DNA of 64,000 nt, taken from Cupriavidus sp. (GTDB taxonomy: Bacteria > Pseudomonadota > Gammaproteobacteria > Burkholderiales > Burkholderiaceae). Where the stretch lies: NCBI GenBank assembly GCA_031180665.1, contig JAPSLP010000001.1, forward strand, positions 62,001 through 126,000, read 5' to 3'. Made by a program: the position numbers and the translations under genes. The notes beneath the pieces were generated by a model, which ran no database searches, was not told where the DNA came from, and saw only the letters and a list, made by a program, of their open reading frames with translations. Shown here piece after piece: positions 48,862 through 58,482 of the stretch (position 1 is its first letter; each line of letters begins with the position of its first letter).

Positions 48862-50160
48862 CTACATCTTCATCTGCGCGGGCAGGTAGGTCACCAGGCC
48901 GGGGAAGGCCCAGATCAGCAGCACCGCCACCACCATCAGCACGAAGAAGGGGAAGGCGGCCCAGGCGATATAGCTGATATTGCGCCGGGTCATCCCTTGC
49001 AGCACGAACAGATTGAAGCCGACCGGCGGCGTGATCTGCGCCATCTCGACCACCAGCACGACGAAGATGCCGAACCACAGCAGGTCGATGCCGACCGCCT
49101 GGATGGTCGGCAGCAGCACCGACATCGTCAGCACGACCATCGAGATGCCGTCGAGGAAGCAACCCAGGATGACGAAGAACACCATCAGCGCGACGATCAG
49201 CAGGAACGGCGTCAGGTTCAGGCCGACGATCCATTCGGCCAGATGGCGCGGCAGCCCGATGAAGCCCATCGCCAGCGTCAGGAAGGACGAGCCGGCCAGG
49301 ATCAGCGCGATCATGCAGTACATGCGCGTGGCCGCCATCAGCGAGTCGCGGAAGGTCTGCCAGCTCAGCGTGCGCTGCGCCAGCGCGAGCAGCAGCGCGC
49401 CGACCACGCCGAGCGCGGCGGCCTCGGTCGCGGTCGCGACGCCGGCGTAGATCGAGCCGAGCACCGCGCCGATCAGCAGCACCACCGGGATCAGGTGGCG
49501 GGATTCGGCCAGCTTGGCATGCAGGTCCAGCCGATGGTCGGGCACCGGAATGGCATCGCGATGGCGCCAGCCCCAGACCGCGACATAGCCCATGAACAGC
49601 AGCGCCAGCAGCAGGCCCGGCAGCACGCCGCCGATGAAGAGCTTGCCGATCGACACGTCGGCGGTGACGCCATAGACGATCATGATGATCGACGGCGGAA
49701 TCAGCAGGCCCAGCGTGCCGGCGCCCGCCAGCGAGCCGATCGCCATCGACTCGGGATAGCCGCGCTTGGCCAGTTCGGGCAGAGAGATCTTGCCAATCGT
49801 CGCGCAGGTCGCGGCGCTCGAGCCCGACACCGCCGCGAAGATGGTGCAGCCGATCACGTTGACATGCAGCAGCCGGCCGGGCAGGCGCTGCAGCCATGGC
49901 GACAGCCCGCGGAACATGCCTTCGGACAGCCTGGTCTTGAGCAGGATTTCGCCCATCCAGATGAACAGGGGCAGCGCCGTCAGCGTCCAGCTCGACAGCG
50001 AGCCCCAGACGGTCAGCGCCATCGATTCGCCGCCGACCTTGTTGGTGAACAGCTCCATGGCCATCCACGCAACGCCGAGAATGGCGATGCCGATCCAGAC
50101 GCCGGCGCCGAGCACGGCGAAGATGGCGACGATCAGGAAGAAGGTGATCCAGAGATCCAT
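48862..50160 (-). CDS. dctM: TRAP transporter large permease DctM
   Basis: This 432-residue membrane protein has about 12-13 hydrophobic helices. TRAP DctM features are seen in VSGSSAATCATIGKISLPELAKRGY and the later MAQITPPVGFNLFVLQGM. It forms the sodium-driven channel of a tripartite ATP-independent transporter. It lies 42 bp downstream of the small permease gene and immediately upstream of the dehydrogenase gene. Confidence 0.94.
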   Translation of the reverse strand: MDLWITFFLIVAIFAVLGAGVWIGIAILGVAWMAMELFTNKVGGESMALTVWGSLSSWTLTALPLFIWMGEILLKTRLSEGMFRGLSPWLQRLPGRLLHVNVIGCTIFAAVSGSSAATCATIGKISLPELAKRGYPESMAIGSLAGAGTLGLLIPPSIIMIVYGVTADVSIGKLFIGGVLPGLLLALLFMGYVAVWGWRHRDAIPVPDHRLDLHAKLAESRHLIPVVLLIGAVLGSIYAGVATATEAAALGVVGALLLALAQRTLSWQTFRDSLMAATRMYCMIALILAGSSFLTLAMGFIGLPRHLAEWIVGLNLTPFLLIVALMVFFVILGCFLDGISMVVLTMSVLLPTIQAVGIDLLWFGIFVVLVVEMAQITPPVGFNLFVLQGMTRRNISYIAWAAFPFFVLMVVAVLLIWAFPGLVTYLPAQMKM

Positions 50161-50202
50161 GCGGTTGTGTTCCTGTGGGGCTGGCCGGTCGATACGTCGG
50201 CG

Positions 50203-50715
50203 TTACTCGGTGCGTGCCATTTCGCCGCTTTCTTCGCGCGGCAGACGGCGCGTGCGCAGCACGTAGACGAACTCTTCGGCGAAGGCGACGAACAGCCCGA
50301 ACAGGCCTACCGCCATCGAAAGCTGCGGAATCCACAGCGGTGTGGCGTCGGTGTTCTGCGAGATGTCGTGATAGATGTACGAGTCATACGCGAGCTTGCC
50401 CGCGTAGTAGGTGAAGTAGGCGGTCAGCAGCGTGGCCACCGCCAGGCAGAAAATCTCCGCCCAGACGCGCGGCTTGCCGTGCAGGCGCTGCAGGATCAGC
50501 GTCACGCGGATATGGTCGCCCTGGCGCAGCGTCGCCGCGAGCGCGAGAAAGGACCCCGCGGCCATGAAATAGCCGGCATAGGCGTCGCCGCCGTCGATCT
50601 GGAAATTGGCGAAGCGCCCGACGATGATGGCCAGTTCGACCAACAGCGTCAGGCAGATGAAGACGGCCGCCAGCGCGCCGAGCGCCTGGTAGAACCACTG
50701 GAAGCGGGAAGTCAT
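50203..50715 (-). CDS. dctQ: TRAP transporter small permease DctQ
   Basis: This 170-residue protein has four membrane helices and the DctQ-type segments GDAYAGYFMAAGSFLALAATLRQGDHIRV and LPREESGEMART at the C-terminus. Its role is to support the large permease and link it to the binding protein. The start is ATG at 50715. The binding-protein gene lies upstream across a family B repeat. Confidence 0.92.
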   Translation of the reverse strand: MTSRFQWFYQALGALAAVFICLTLLVELAIIVGRFANFQIDGGDAYAGYFMAAGSFLALAATLRQGDHIRVTLILQRLHGKPRVWAEIFCLAVATLLTAYFTYYAGKLAYDSYIYHDISQNTDATPLWIPQLSMAVGLFGLFVAFAEEFVYVLRTRRLPREESGEMARTE

Positions 50716-50780
50716 GATGCGTTCCGGAAGGCTAGGGGGAGAGGGGCGGAGCGCAGGGCGCTGTCACTTCGGCGCATCGC

Positions 50781-50852
50781 TGTCGTCCTCGCAAAAGCGG
50801 GGACCCGGCGGCCTGCAAAAAGACGCTGGGCCCCGGTCTGCGCGGGGCGACG
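50781..50852. repeat. Palindromic repeat family B, full copy in the TRAP operon
   Basis: GTCGTCCTCGCAAAAGCGGGGACCCGG and GCTGGGCCCCGGTCTGCGCGGGGCGACGA are mirrored around CCTGCAAAAAGACG. The hairpin lies between dctP and dctQ and may stabilise the dctP transcript end, giving more binding protein than permease. Confidence 0.75.
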
Positions 50853-50896
50853 AGGTGGCGTAGCGAGCCTGGCCCCGCATCGTGACGCCTGACGCC

Positions 50897-51889
50897 TTAC
50901 TTGCGATACGCCGCGATGATTTCCTTGCCCTCGGGCCCGGCCTTCTTCTCCCACTCGGCCAGCAGTTCGTCGCCGATCTTCTTCATGTCGGCCTGCAGCT
51001 GCGGCGTGGGCTTGACGATGGTCATCCTGTTCTTGGCCAGCGTGTCGAGCGATTGCTGCGTGTATTCGCGCATCCGCTGCCAGCCGCGCGTCTCGGCGGC
51101 CTGCGCGGCCTTCAGCAGCGCCTCCTGCGACGGCTTGTCGAGCTTGTCGAACTCGCGCTTGTTGACGATCACCATGTTCTTCGGCAGCCAGGCGTCGACC
51201 GTATGGAAGTGCGACAGGCTTTCCCACACCTTGCTGTCTACGCCGGTGGCGCCCGACGACATGAAGCTGTCGACCACGCCGGTAGCCAGCGCCTGCGACA
51301 GCTCGGCCGCCTGGATCGTCATCGGCTGCGCGCCGACGGCCTGCGCGATGCGCGTGGTGGCCGGATTGTAGGCGCGCCACTTCAGCCCCTTCATGTCGGC
51401 GCCCGAACGGATTTCCTTCTTGGCGTAGATGCCCTGCGGCGGCCAGGCGACCGCGTACAGCAGCTTGATGCCCTGGCGGTCCAGCAGGCGGTCGATCACC
51501 GGCCGCTGTGCCTGCCACAGCTTGTACGACGCGTCGAAGCCGGTGGCGAGGAAGGGCACCGCATCGACGCCGAACAGCGCATTCTCGTTCTCCAGCAGCG
51601 ACATCAGCACCTCGCCCGCCTGGGCCTGGTTGCTCTGCACCGCGCGCTTGATCTCGTTGGCCTTGAACAGCGAGCCGTTCGGATGCAGCGTGATGGCCAG
51701 CTTGCCCTGCGTGGCGGCGCTGACCTCCTTGGCGAACTGGTCCAGGTTGACCGTGTGCGGGTTGTTGGCCGGATAGCCGGTCGGCAGATCCCATTTGACC
51801 TGGGCCTGCGCCAGCGGCGCCATCGCGAAGGCGCAGGCGAGCAGCCCGCACGCAGACATCGACTTCAGCAATCCCTTGCGCTGCATCAT
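50897..51889 (-). CDS. dctP: TRAP transporter substrate-binding protein DctP
   Basis: This periplasmic binding protein of about 330 residues has a signal peptide (MMQRKGLLKSMSACGLLACAFA, cleavage after LAQAQ) and the DctP family core with KGLKWRAYNPATTRIAQAVGAQP, which carries the conserved Arg that grips carboxylate ligands. AGGAGA precedes a double ATG (51889/51886); the in-frame extension to 52102 is unsupported. The ligand is likely an organic or amino acid carboxylate. Confidence 0.94.
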   Translation of the reverse strand: MMQRKGLLKSMSACGLLACAFAMAPLAQAQVKWDLPTGYPANNPHTVNLDQFAKEVSAATQGKLAITLHPNGSLFKANEIKRAVQSNQAQAGEVLMSLLENENALFGVDAVPFLATGFDASYKLWQAQRPVIDRLLDRQGIKLLYAVAWPPQGIYAKKEIRSGADMKGLKWRAYNPATTRIAQAVGAQPMTIQAAELSQALATGVVDSFMSSGATGVDSKVWESLSHFHTVDAWLPKNMVIVNKREFDKLDKPSQEALLKAAQAAETRGWQRMREYTQQSLDTLAKNRMTIVKPTPQLQADMKKIGDELLAEWEKKAGPEGKEIIAAYRK

Positions 51890-52058
51890 TTCTCTCCTGG
51901 TTGTGTCGTTACCGCGTCGTTGCATGCCGTCGTTGCGCGTCGTCGTTTCGCGGCATCGTGGCGCGCGCGTGCGTGGATCTTGCGCCGCCAGCGGTGGCTC
52001 GTCCACTGGGTCGTCCACTAGGTTGTCGCGCGTCGTCGGCCCAGTCCCGGCGGCCGGC

Positions 52059-53429
52059 TCATGCCTGCTGCGGCGGGGGCGCAAGCACGGCCTCCAATGC
52101 AAGCGCCGTGCCCAGCAGCGGCGCGTCGCGCATCGGGCCGTGCGCCAGCATCAGTCCGACCGGCAGTTCGCCGGGCTGGTGGCACGGCAGCGAGATCGCG
52201 CAGCCGTCGAGGAAGTTGATGGTCGAAGGATTGCGCAGCAGCAGCGCATTGGTGCGCGTAAACAGCGCGTCGTCGGCGACCAGCGGCGCAATCGGCGGCG
52301 CCACCACCGGCACGGTGGGGCAGGCCAGCGCGTCGTAGCCATCGAGCCGTGCCATCACGCGCTCGCTCCAGGCGGCGCGGGCACGGACCAGATCGACATA
52401 GTCGGCCGCGCCGATCGCGGCGCCGCGATCGATGCGCGCCGCCACGCGCGGGTCATACAGCGCGCGCCGCGACGACAGCGTGGCGCGGTGGATCGCATAG
52501 GCTTCGGCCGCGGTCAGCCCGCCTTGCGCGTTCAGCGTCGCCAGCTCCAGCAGCTCGGGCAGATCGACATGTTCGATCTGCACGCCGGCGGCGGACAACC
52601 GTCCGAGCGCGCGATCGAAGGCGCGCGACACGGTCTCGTCCAGATCGTCGAGCAGCAGCTGGCGCGGTACGGCAAGCCGCAGCGCACCAGCGGCCTTGCG
52701 CACCGGGACCAGCGCCTGGTCCGCGATCACGCCGTCGACCAGCACGCAGTCGGCCACCGTGCGCGCCATCGCACAGGCGGTATCGAGCGAGAAGGACAGC
52801 GGAAAGGCGCCCGTCAGCGGCACGCGCCGCGCGGTCGGCTTGAAGCCGGTCAGGCCGCACAGCGCGGCTGGAATGCGGATCGACCCGCCGGTATCGCTGC
52901 CCAGCGCCGCCACCGCGAGGCCGAGCGCCACGGAGGCCGCCGCGCCCGACGACGAGCCGCCGCAGATGCGCGCCACCGCGCTGTCGTGCGGATTGACCGG
53001 CGTGCCGTAGTGCGGGTTGATGCCGACGCCAGAGAAGGCGAACTCGGTCATGTTGGTGCGGCCGACCAGCGCGGCGCCCACCGCTCGCAGCCGCGCCACG
53101 ACGGGCGCATCCTCGCCGGCGGGCGCTGCATCGGCGCGTACCGTCGAGGCCGCGCGCGTGATATCCCCGCCGATATCGAACAGATCCTTGATCGATACCG
53201 GCAGCCCAGCCAGCGGATGCAGCGGCTTGCCGGCCAGCGCCGCTGCATCGGCAGCCTGCGCCGCGCTGGCGGCGGTGTCGAAGCTGGTCTGCAGGAATAC
53301 CGCCTGTGCCGCCGGTTCCATCGCCCGCGCCTGGGCCTGCTGCAACAGCGCCGTGCGCGAGAGTCGGCCATCGCGGGCCAGGCGATGGATGGTGTCGATA
53401 TCGGGAAGCAGCGCGGCAGGCATCGTCAT
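52059..53429 (-). CDS. Amidase signature family enzyme
   Basis: This 456-residue hydrolase has the full Ser-cisSer-Lys triad: Lys81 in VSIKDLFD, Ser159 in CGGSSSGAA and Ser183 in GSDTGGSIR, with the spacing (78 and 24 residues) found in the family. It hydrolyses an amide of unknown substrate in the cytoplasm. It lies about 170 bp upstream of dctP on the same strand and is divergent from the MarR-type regulator, so it probably starts the catabolic operon. Confidence 0.92.
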   Translation of the reverse strand: MTMPAALLPDIDTIHRLARDGRLSRTALLQQAQARAMEPAAQAVFLQTSFDTAASAAQAADAAALAGKPLHPLAGLPVSIKDLFDIGGDITRAASTVRADAAPAGEDAPVVARLRAVGAALVGRTNMTEFAFSGVGINPHYGTPVNPHDSAVARICGGSSSGAAASVALGLAVAALGSDTGGSIRIPAALCGLTGFKPTARRVPLTGAFPLSFSLDTACAMARTVADCVLVDGVIADQALVPVRKAAGALRLAVPRQLLLDDLDETVSRAFDRALGRLSAAGVQIEHVDLPELLELATLNAQGGLTAAEAYAIHRATLSSRRALYDPRVAARIDRGAAIGAADYVDLVRARAAWSERVMARLDGYDALACPTVPVVAPPIAPLVADDALFTRTNALLLRNPSTINFLDGCAISLPCHQPGELPVGLMLAHGPMRDAPLLGTALALEAVLAPPPQQA

Positions 53430-53782
53430 CGGGTACAGGCTCGGGCGGTGAGGCTCGAGCGTTGGTCATCGGGGGAAACGGGTCGGGAACGGCGATGCGC
53501 ATCGGCACCGTGCTCGATGCCGCTTGCCCCGCGACAGTGCGCGGCGCGACGGATGCCCAGGATTCGTGCGCGAATTGCCACAGAAGCGGTTGCGGCAGTG
53601 GCGCGCAATCCCCATCGTTACCGGGTACTCATGCTCATAATTTGTCGATAAACTGTCAAGCTGAAATTACTGCCGCGGCCCCCGGGAAATCCCTAGACGG
53701 CGTCCCTGGTCGATCCCCCGACCAGGATCCGCCACGCGCCAAGCCGTTCGTTCTCCGCTGTCCTTCTGCAGGAGTGCTGTCC
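53430..53782. other. Divergent control region amidase / MarR regulator
   Basis: This 353-bp gap has no convincing gene. It contains the only strongly AT-rich patch of the locus (53636-53672) with an imperfect dyad TTGTCGATAAACTGTCAA, and otherwise GC-rich sequence. Promoters of both divergent genes must lie here. Confidence 0.6.
53643..53660. promoter_or_regulatory. Candidate operator in the amidase/MarR gap
   Basis: TTGTCGATAAACTGTCAA has TTG-N-C / G-N-CAA arms, and on the minus strand contains TTGACA, a good -35. It is the natural candidate for binding by the adjacent MarR-family protein. Read by eye only. Confidence 0.4.
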
Positions 53783-54391
53783 ATGGCCCGAAAGCCGAGC
53801 CGCCGCGACGATGTTTCCCCTCCCGATATTCCTTCGGCCGAGATGGCGTCCGCCGATGTCGCGGCTGGCGACGCGGTGGTTCGCCCGGCCGGCGCCGGCA
53901 TCGTGTCGTCCGCCCATCTGGTCTCGTCCCGCAGTCCCGAGCTGTCCGAATTCGAGTTCGGCCTGAACACGGCCTACAACGCCTATAGCCGCTGGGTGGT
54001 GCGCTGCATGGGCGCGGCCGGCGTGCGCGACCTGACGTTTCTCGACGTCCTGGTGCTCCATCACGTCAACCACCGCGGGCGCGCCAAGCGGCTGGCCGAT
54101 ATCTGCTTCGTGCTGAACGTCGAGGACACCCATCTGGTGACCTACTCGTTGAAGAAGCTGCAGGGCATGGGCTTGGTCGCCGGCGTGCGCGTGGGCAAGG
54201 AGGCGACCTACAGCACCACGGCCGCCGGTACCGAAGCCTGCGCCCGGTATCGCGAAATCCGTGAGCAATGCCTGACCAGCAATATGACCCCAGGCAGCGC
54301 GGAGAACGCCGAAATCGGCGAACTGGCCCGGCTGCTGCGCGTGCTGACCGGGCTGTACGAACAGGCTGCGCGCTCCGCCACGTCGCTGTAG
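53783..54391 (+). CDS. MarR-type winged-helix regulator
   Basis: This 202-residue protein has about 65 variable residues, then a winged-helix region: LTFLDVLVLHHVNHRGRAKRLADICFVLN, EDTHLVTYSLKKLQGMGLV (recognition helix area) and GKEATYSTTAAGTEAC (wing). GGAG precedes the ATG at 53783; the long open frame upstream is unsupported. It is divergent from the amidase operon and upstream of the oxoprolinase gene, so it probably controls one or both, perhaps responding to the transported compound. Confidence 0.85.
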   Translation: MARKPSRRDDVSPPDIPSAEMASADVAAGDAVVRPAGAGIVSSAHLVSSRSPELSEFEFGLNTAYNAYSRWVVRCMGAAGVRDLTFLDVLVLHHVNHRGRAKRLADICFVLNVEDTHLVTYSLKKLQGMGLVAGVRVGKEATYSTTAAGTEACARYREIREQCLTSNMTPGSAENAEIGELARLLRVLTGLYEQAARSATSL

Positions 54392-54408
54392 CGCTCGTCC
54401 CGCATTGA

Positions 54409-54486
54409 CGTCGCCCCGCGCAGGCGGGGACCCAGTGGCTTGCAGCATCCTGCAAGACGCTGGGCCCCCGCCTGCGCGGGGACGAC
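54409..54486. repeat. Palindromic repeat family B, best full copy
   Basis: GTCGCCCCGCGCAGGCGGGG, ACCCAG, TGGCTTGCAG, CATC, CTGCAAGACG, CTGGGC and CCCCGCCTGCGCGGGGACGA form a near-perfect composite palindrome of two hairpins and a mirrored core, about 78 bp. It lies between the MarR gene and the oxoprolinase gene. Confidence 0.85.
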
Positions 54487-54519
54487 GGTCCACCATCCCC
54501 TTTCGCGAGGTATTTCCGC

Positions 54520-57500
54520 GTGTCCCATTCCGAATCGCAAGCCGCGTCCCAAGCCGCCTCCCCAGACCCACGCTGGCAGTTCTGGATCGACCGTGGCGGC
54601 ACCTTCACGGATATCGTCGGGTTGCGCCCGGACGGCACCATGGTCACGCACAAGCTGCTGTCGGAGAACCCGGAGCAATACCCCGATGCGGCCGTGGCCG
54701 GGATTCGCCATCTGCTGGGCCTGGCCGCCGGCGAGCCGATCACGCCGCGCCTGGTGTCGGCGGTGAAGATGGGTACCACGGTGGCCACCAACGCCCTGCT
54801 CGAGCGCAAGGGCGAGCCCACCGCGCTGTTCATCACGCGCGGCTATCGCGACGCGCTGCGCATCGCGTACCAGAACCGGCCGCGGCTGTTCGACCTCAAC
54901 ATCGTGCTGCCCGAACTGCTGTATCGCGAGGTGGTGGAAGTCGACGAACGCATCGGCGCGCATGGCGACGTGGTGCAGCCGCTGGACGAGGCGGCGCTGC
55001 GCGAACAGATGGCGCGCGTGCTGGCTGACGGCATCCGCGCGGTGGCGATCGTGCTGATGCACGGCTATCGCCATTCCGATCATGAAGCGAGGGCGGCCAG
55101 GATCGCGCGCGAGCTCGGCTTCGCCCAGGTCTCGGTGTCGTACGAGGTATCGCCGCTGATGAAGCTGGTGCCGCGCGGCGACACCACGGTGGTCGATGCC
55201 TACCTGTCGCCGATCCTGCGCCGCTATGTCGAGCAGATCGAGCGCGAGATGCCGGGCGTGAACCTGCAGTTCATGCAGAGCAGCGGCGGCCTGACCGACG
55301 CGCATCGGTTCCAGGGCAAGGATGCGATCCTGTCGGGTCCGGCCGGCGGCATCGTCGGCATGGTGCGTGCCTCGCAGCGCGCCGGCTTCGATCGCATCAT
55401 CGGCTTCGACATGGGCGGAACGTCGACCGATGTGTCGCACTTCAGCGGCAGGCATCCGAACGACTTCGAGCGCGTGTTCGAGACCAGCGTCGCCGGCGTG
55501 CGCATGCGCGCGCCGATGATGAGCATCCATACGGTGGCGGCGGGTGGCGGCTCGGTGCTGCATTTCGACGGTAGCCGCTACCGCGTCGGCCCCGATTCGG
55601 CCGGCGCCAATCCGGGGCCGGCCAGCTATCGGCGCGGCGGGCCGCTGGCGGTCACCGACTGCAACGTGATGCTGGGCAAGATCCAGCCCGCGCATTTTCC
55701 GGCGGTGTTCGGCCCGCGCGCCGACGCGCCGCTCGATCGCGACGCCGTGGTGGCGCGCTTCGAGACCATGGCCGCGCAGATTGCCGAGCAGACCGGCGAC
55801 CGCCGCACGCCCGAGCAGGTCGCCGAGGGCTTCATCGAGATCGCGGTCGGCAATATGGCCAACGCGATCAAGCAGATCTCGGTGCAGCGCGGCCACGACG
55901 TGACCGGCTACACGCTGACCACCTTCGGCGGCGCCGGCGGCCAGCATGCCTGCCTGGTGGCCGATGCCCTGGGCATGCAAACGGTGTTCGTCCATCCGCT
56001 GGCCGGCGTGCTGTCGGCCTACGGCATGGGCCTGGCCGACCGCACGGCGATGCGCGAGCTGTCGATCGAGGCGAAGCTGGACGAGGCCGCGGTGCCGATG
56101 CTGGCGCAGCGGCTCGACACGCTCGCGCAGCAGGCGCGCGACGAGCTGCTGGAGCAGGGCGAGGACGCCCGCCGCATCGAGGTGCTGCGGCGCGTCCATC
56201 TGCGCTACGAGGGCACCGATTCGGCGCTGGTGGTGCCGTTCGGCGACGCCGCCGCGATGCGCGCGGGCTTCGAGGCCGCCTACCGCCAGCGTTATGCCTT
56301 CCTGATGCCCGACAAGGGGCTGATCGTCGAAGCGGTCTCGGTGGAAGCGGTCGGCGTCGCGCAGGCGCCGCAGGAGCGTCCGCCCGCGCTGGCGCCGCGC
56401 GAAGGCGGGCCGCAGCCGGCCGAGACGGTGCGCATGTTCAGCGGCGGCGCCTGGCACGACACCGGTCTCTACCGGCGCGATGTGCTGCGTCCCGGCGATC
56501 GGCTCGCCGGCCCCGCGATCATTGCGGAGCAGAACGCCACTACCGTGGTCGAACCGGGCTGGCAGGCGCTGCTGACCGAGCGGGACCATCTGGTGCTGAC
56601 GCGCGCGGTGCCGCGTCCGCAGCGGCGCGCAATCGGCACCGAGGCCGATCCGGTGATGCTGGAGGTCTTCAACAACCTCTTCATGTCGATCGCCGAGCAG
56701 ATGGGCCTGCGGCTGCAGAACACCGCCTACTCGGTGAACATCAAGGAGCGGCTCGATTTCTCCTGCGCGATCTTCGACGCCGAAGGCAACCTGATCGCCA
56801 ACGCGCCGCATATGCCGGTGCATCTGGGCTCGATGGGCGAGAGCATCAAGACCGTGATCGCGCGCAATGCCGGGCGGATGAAGGACGGCGACGTCTATGT
56901 GCTGAACGACCCGTACAACGGCGGCACCCATCTGCCCGACGTGACGGTGATCACGCCGGTGTTCGATGCCGCGGGCAGCGAGGTGCTGTTCTACGTCGGC
57001 TCGCGCGGCCACCACGCCGATATCGGCGGCATCACGCCGGGCTCGATGCCACCGGACTCGACCGTGGTCGAGGAGGAGGGCGTGCTGATCGACAACTTCC
57101 TGCTGGTCGACGGCGGCGTGCTCGACGATGCCGGCATGCGGGCGCTGCTGTCCGGCGCGCGCTACCCGGCCCGCAACGTCGACCAGAACATGGCCGATCT
57201 GCGGGCGCAGGTCGCGGCCAATGCGAAGGGCGTCGAGGAGCTCCGCAAGATGGTGGCCCACTTCGGCCTGCCCGTCGTGCGCGCCTATATGGGGCATGTG
57301 CAGGACAACGCCGAGGAGGCGGTGCGGCGCGTGATCACGGCGCTCAAGGACGGCAGCTATGTCTATCCGCTCGACAACGGCGCGCAGATCCGCGTGCGGG
57401 TGACGGTGGACCGCGAACGCCGCGAGGCGACCGTCGACTTCACGGGCACCTCGGACCAGCTGCCGAACAACTTCAACGCCCCGCGCGCGGTGTGCATGGC

Positions 57501-58173
57501 GGCGGTGCTGTACGTGTTCCGCACGCTGGTCGACCAGGACATCCCGCTGAACGCTGGCTGCCTGAAGCCGCTGCATGTGGTGATTCCCGAAGGCTCGATG
57601 CTCAATCCGCGCTATCCGGCCTCGGTGGTGTCGGGCAACGTCGAGACGTCGTCGTGCATCACCAATGCGCTGTACGGCGCGCTTGGCGTGGTGGCCGCCA
57701 GCCAGGGCACGATGAACAATTTCACCTTCGGCAACGCGCGCTACCAGTACTACGAGACGATCTCGGGCGGCAGCGGCGCCGGCAACGGCTTCGACGGCTG
57801 CGACGTGGTGCAGACGCATATGACCAATTCGCGGTTGACCGATCCCGAGGTGCTGGAATGGCGCTTCCCGGTGCGGCTGGACAGCTACGAGATCCGGCAC
57901 GGATCGGGCGGGGCGGGGCGCTGGCACGGCGGCAACGGTGGCGTGCGCAAGGTGCGCTTCCTCGAGCCGATGACGGCATCGATCCTGTCGAACAACCGCG
58001 TGCACGCGCCGTTCGGCATGGCGGGCGGCGAGCCGGGGGCAACGGGCCGCAACCGCGTGATCCGCGCCGATGGCAGCGAGGAAACGCTGCCTCACGTGGC
58101 GCGGACCGAGATGGGCGTGGGCGATGTGTTCGTGATCGAGACGCCGGGGGGAGGGGGATTCGGCGCGGCGTAG
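54520..58173 (+). CDS. Fused hydantoinase A/B (5-oxoprolinase-type) protein
   Basis: This 1217-residue fusion carries HyuA-type ATP-binding ([15 protein letters not shown] at the start, [14 protein letters not shown] near 295) followed, from about residue 700, by the HyuB domain ([50 protein letters not shown]). Such fusions catalyse ATP-dependent opening of 5-oxoproline or hydantoins. The start is GTG at 54520 behind GCGAGG. It is the last gene before a large G-rich tandem array. The exact substrate is not predictable; the setting with an amidase and an amino-acid dehydrogenase suggests an amide or lactam of an amino acid. Confidence 0.92.
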   Translation: MSHSESQAASQAASPDPRWQFWIDRGGTFTDIVGLRPDGTMVTHKLLSENPEQYPDAAVAGIRHLLGLAAGEPITPRLVSAVKMGTTVATNALLERKGEPTALFITRGYRDALRIAYQNRPRLFDLNIVLPELLYREVVEVDERIGAHGDVVQPLDEAALREQMARVLADGIRAVAIVLMHGYRHSDHEARAARIARELGFAQVSVSYEVSPLMKLVPRGDTTVVDAYLSPILRRYVEQIEREMPGVNLQFMQSSGGLTDAHRFQGKDAILSGPAGGIVGMVRASQRAGFDRIIGFDMGGTSTDVSHFSGRHPNDFERVFETSVAGVRMRAPMMSIHTVAAGGGSVLHFDGSRYRVGPDSAGANPGPASYRRGGPLAVTDCNVMLGKIQPAHFPAVFGPRADAPLDRDAVVARFETMAAQIAEQTGDRRTPEQVAEGFIEIAVGNMANAIKQISVQRGHDVTGYTLTTFGGAGGQHACLVADALGMQTVFVHPLAGVLSAYGMGLADRTAMRELSIEAKLDEAAVPMLAQRLDTLAQQARDELLEQGEDARRIEVLRRVHLRYEGTDSALVVPFGDAAAMRAGFEAAYRQRYAFLMPDKGLIVEAVSVEAVGVAQAPQERPPALAPREGGPQPAETVRMFSGGAWHDTGLYRRDVLRPGDRLAGPAIIAEQNATTVVEPGWQALLTERDHLVLTRAVPRPQRRAIGTEADPVMLEVFNNLFMSIAEQMGLRLQNTAYSVNIKERLDFSCAIFDAEGNLIANAPHMPVHLGSMGESIKTVIARNAGRMKDGDVYVLNDPYNGGTHLPDVTVITPVFDAAGSEVLFYVGSRGHHADIGGITPGSMPPDSTVVEEEGVLIDNFLLVDGGVLDDAGMRALLSGARYPARNVDQNMADLRAQVAANAKGVEELRKMVAHFGLPVVRAYMGHVQDNAEEAVRRVITALKDGSYVYPLDNGAQIRVRVTVDRERREATVDFTGTSDQLPNNFNAPRAVCMAAVLYVFRTLVDQDIPLNAGCLKPLHVVIPEGSMLNPRYPASVVSGNVETSSCITNALYGALGVVAASQGTMNNFTFGNARYQYYETISGGSGAGNGFDGCDVVQTHMTNSRLTDPEVLEWRFPVRLDSYEIRHGSGGAGRWHGGNGGVRKVRFLEPMTASILSNNRVHAPFGMAGGEPGATGRNRVIRADGSEETLPHVARTEMGVGDVFVIETPGGGGFGAA

Positions 58174-58184
58174 GCGGGGGGGGG

Positions 58185-58349
58185 GTGAGGGTGGTGAGGG
58201 TGGTGAGGGTGGTGAGGGCGGTGAGGGTGGTGAGGGTGGTGAGGGTGGTGAGGGTGGTGAGGGTGGTGAGGGTGGTGAGGGTGGTGAGGGTGGTGAGGGC
58301 GGTGAGGGCGGTGAGGGCGGTGAGGGCGGTGAGGGCGGTGAGGGCGGTG
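58185..58349. repeat. G-rich 9-bp tandem array, about 18 units
   Basis: GGTGAGGGT units (with a GGTGAGGGC variant, scattered once early and then forming the last block) repeat in phase for about 165 bp after a run of nine to ten Gs. Every unit carries a GGG run, so the strand could form G-quadruplexes. It begins about a dozen bases after the oxoprolinase stop. Confidence 0.93.
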
Positions 58350-58351
58350 TT

Positions 58352-58471
58352 GCCCTCTCCCCAGCCCCTCTCCCGCCTTGCGGGAGAGGGAGCCAATGAG
58401 CGCTGGCCGTGGCAGCGTACCCGCCGATTCTCTCCCCTCTCCCGCTTGCGGGAGAGGGGCCGGGGGAGAGG
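58352..58471. repeat. Palindromic repeat family A, copies 7 and 8
   Basis: CCCTCTCCCC...CCCCTCTCCCGCCTTGCGGGAGAGGG (58352-58390) and CTCCCCTCTCCCGCTTGCGGGAGAGGGG (58431-58471) lie between the 9-bp array and the phoD stop. Confidence 0.85.
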
Positions 58472-58482
58472 GCAGCGTACCG

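Larger units (their letters stand above)
58174..58482. other. Intergenic region filled by tandem and palindromic repeats
   Basis: This 309-bp gap between the convergent oxoprolinase and phoD genes consists almost entirely of the 9-bp array and two family A palindromes. Open frames through it code for Val-Arg repeats only and are not considered genes. Confidence 0.85.

Noticed and set aside
58185..58349. Tandem array considered as a CRISPR
   Set aside because: Units are contiguous 9-mers without unique spacers, and no cas gene is present.
58174..58482. Open frames through the 9-bp array (Val-Arg repeats)
   Set aside because: All frames are open only because the unit is a multiple of three without stop codons; no start signal or domain is present.
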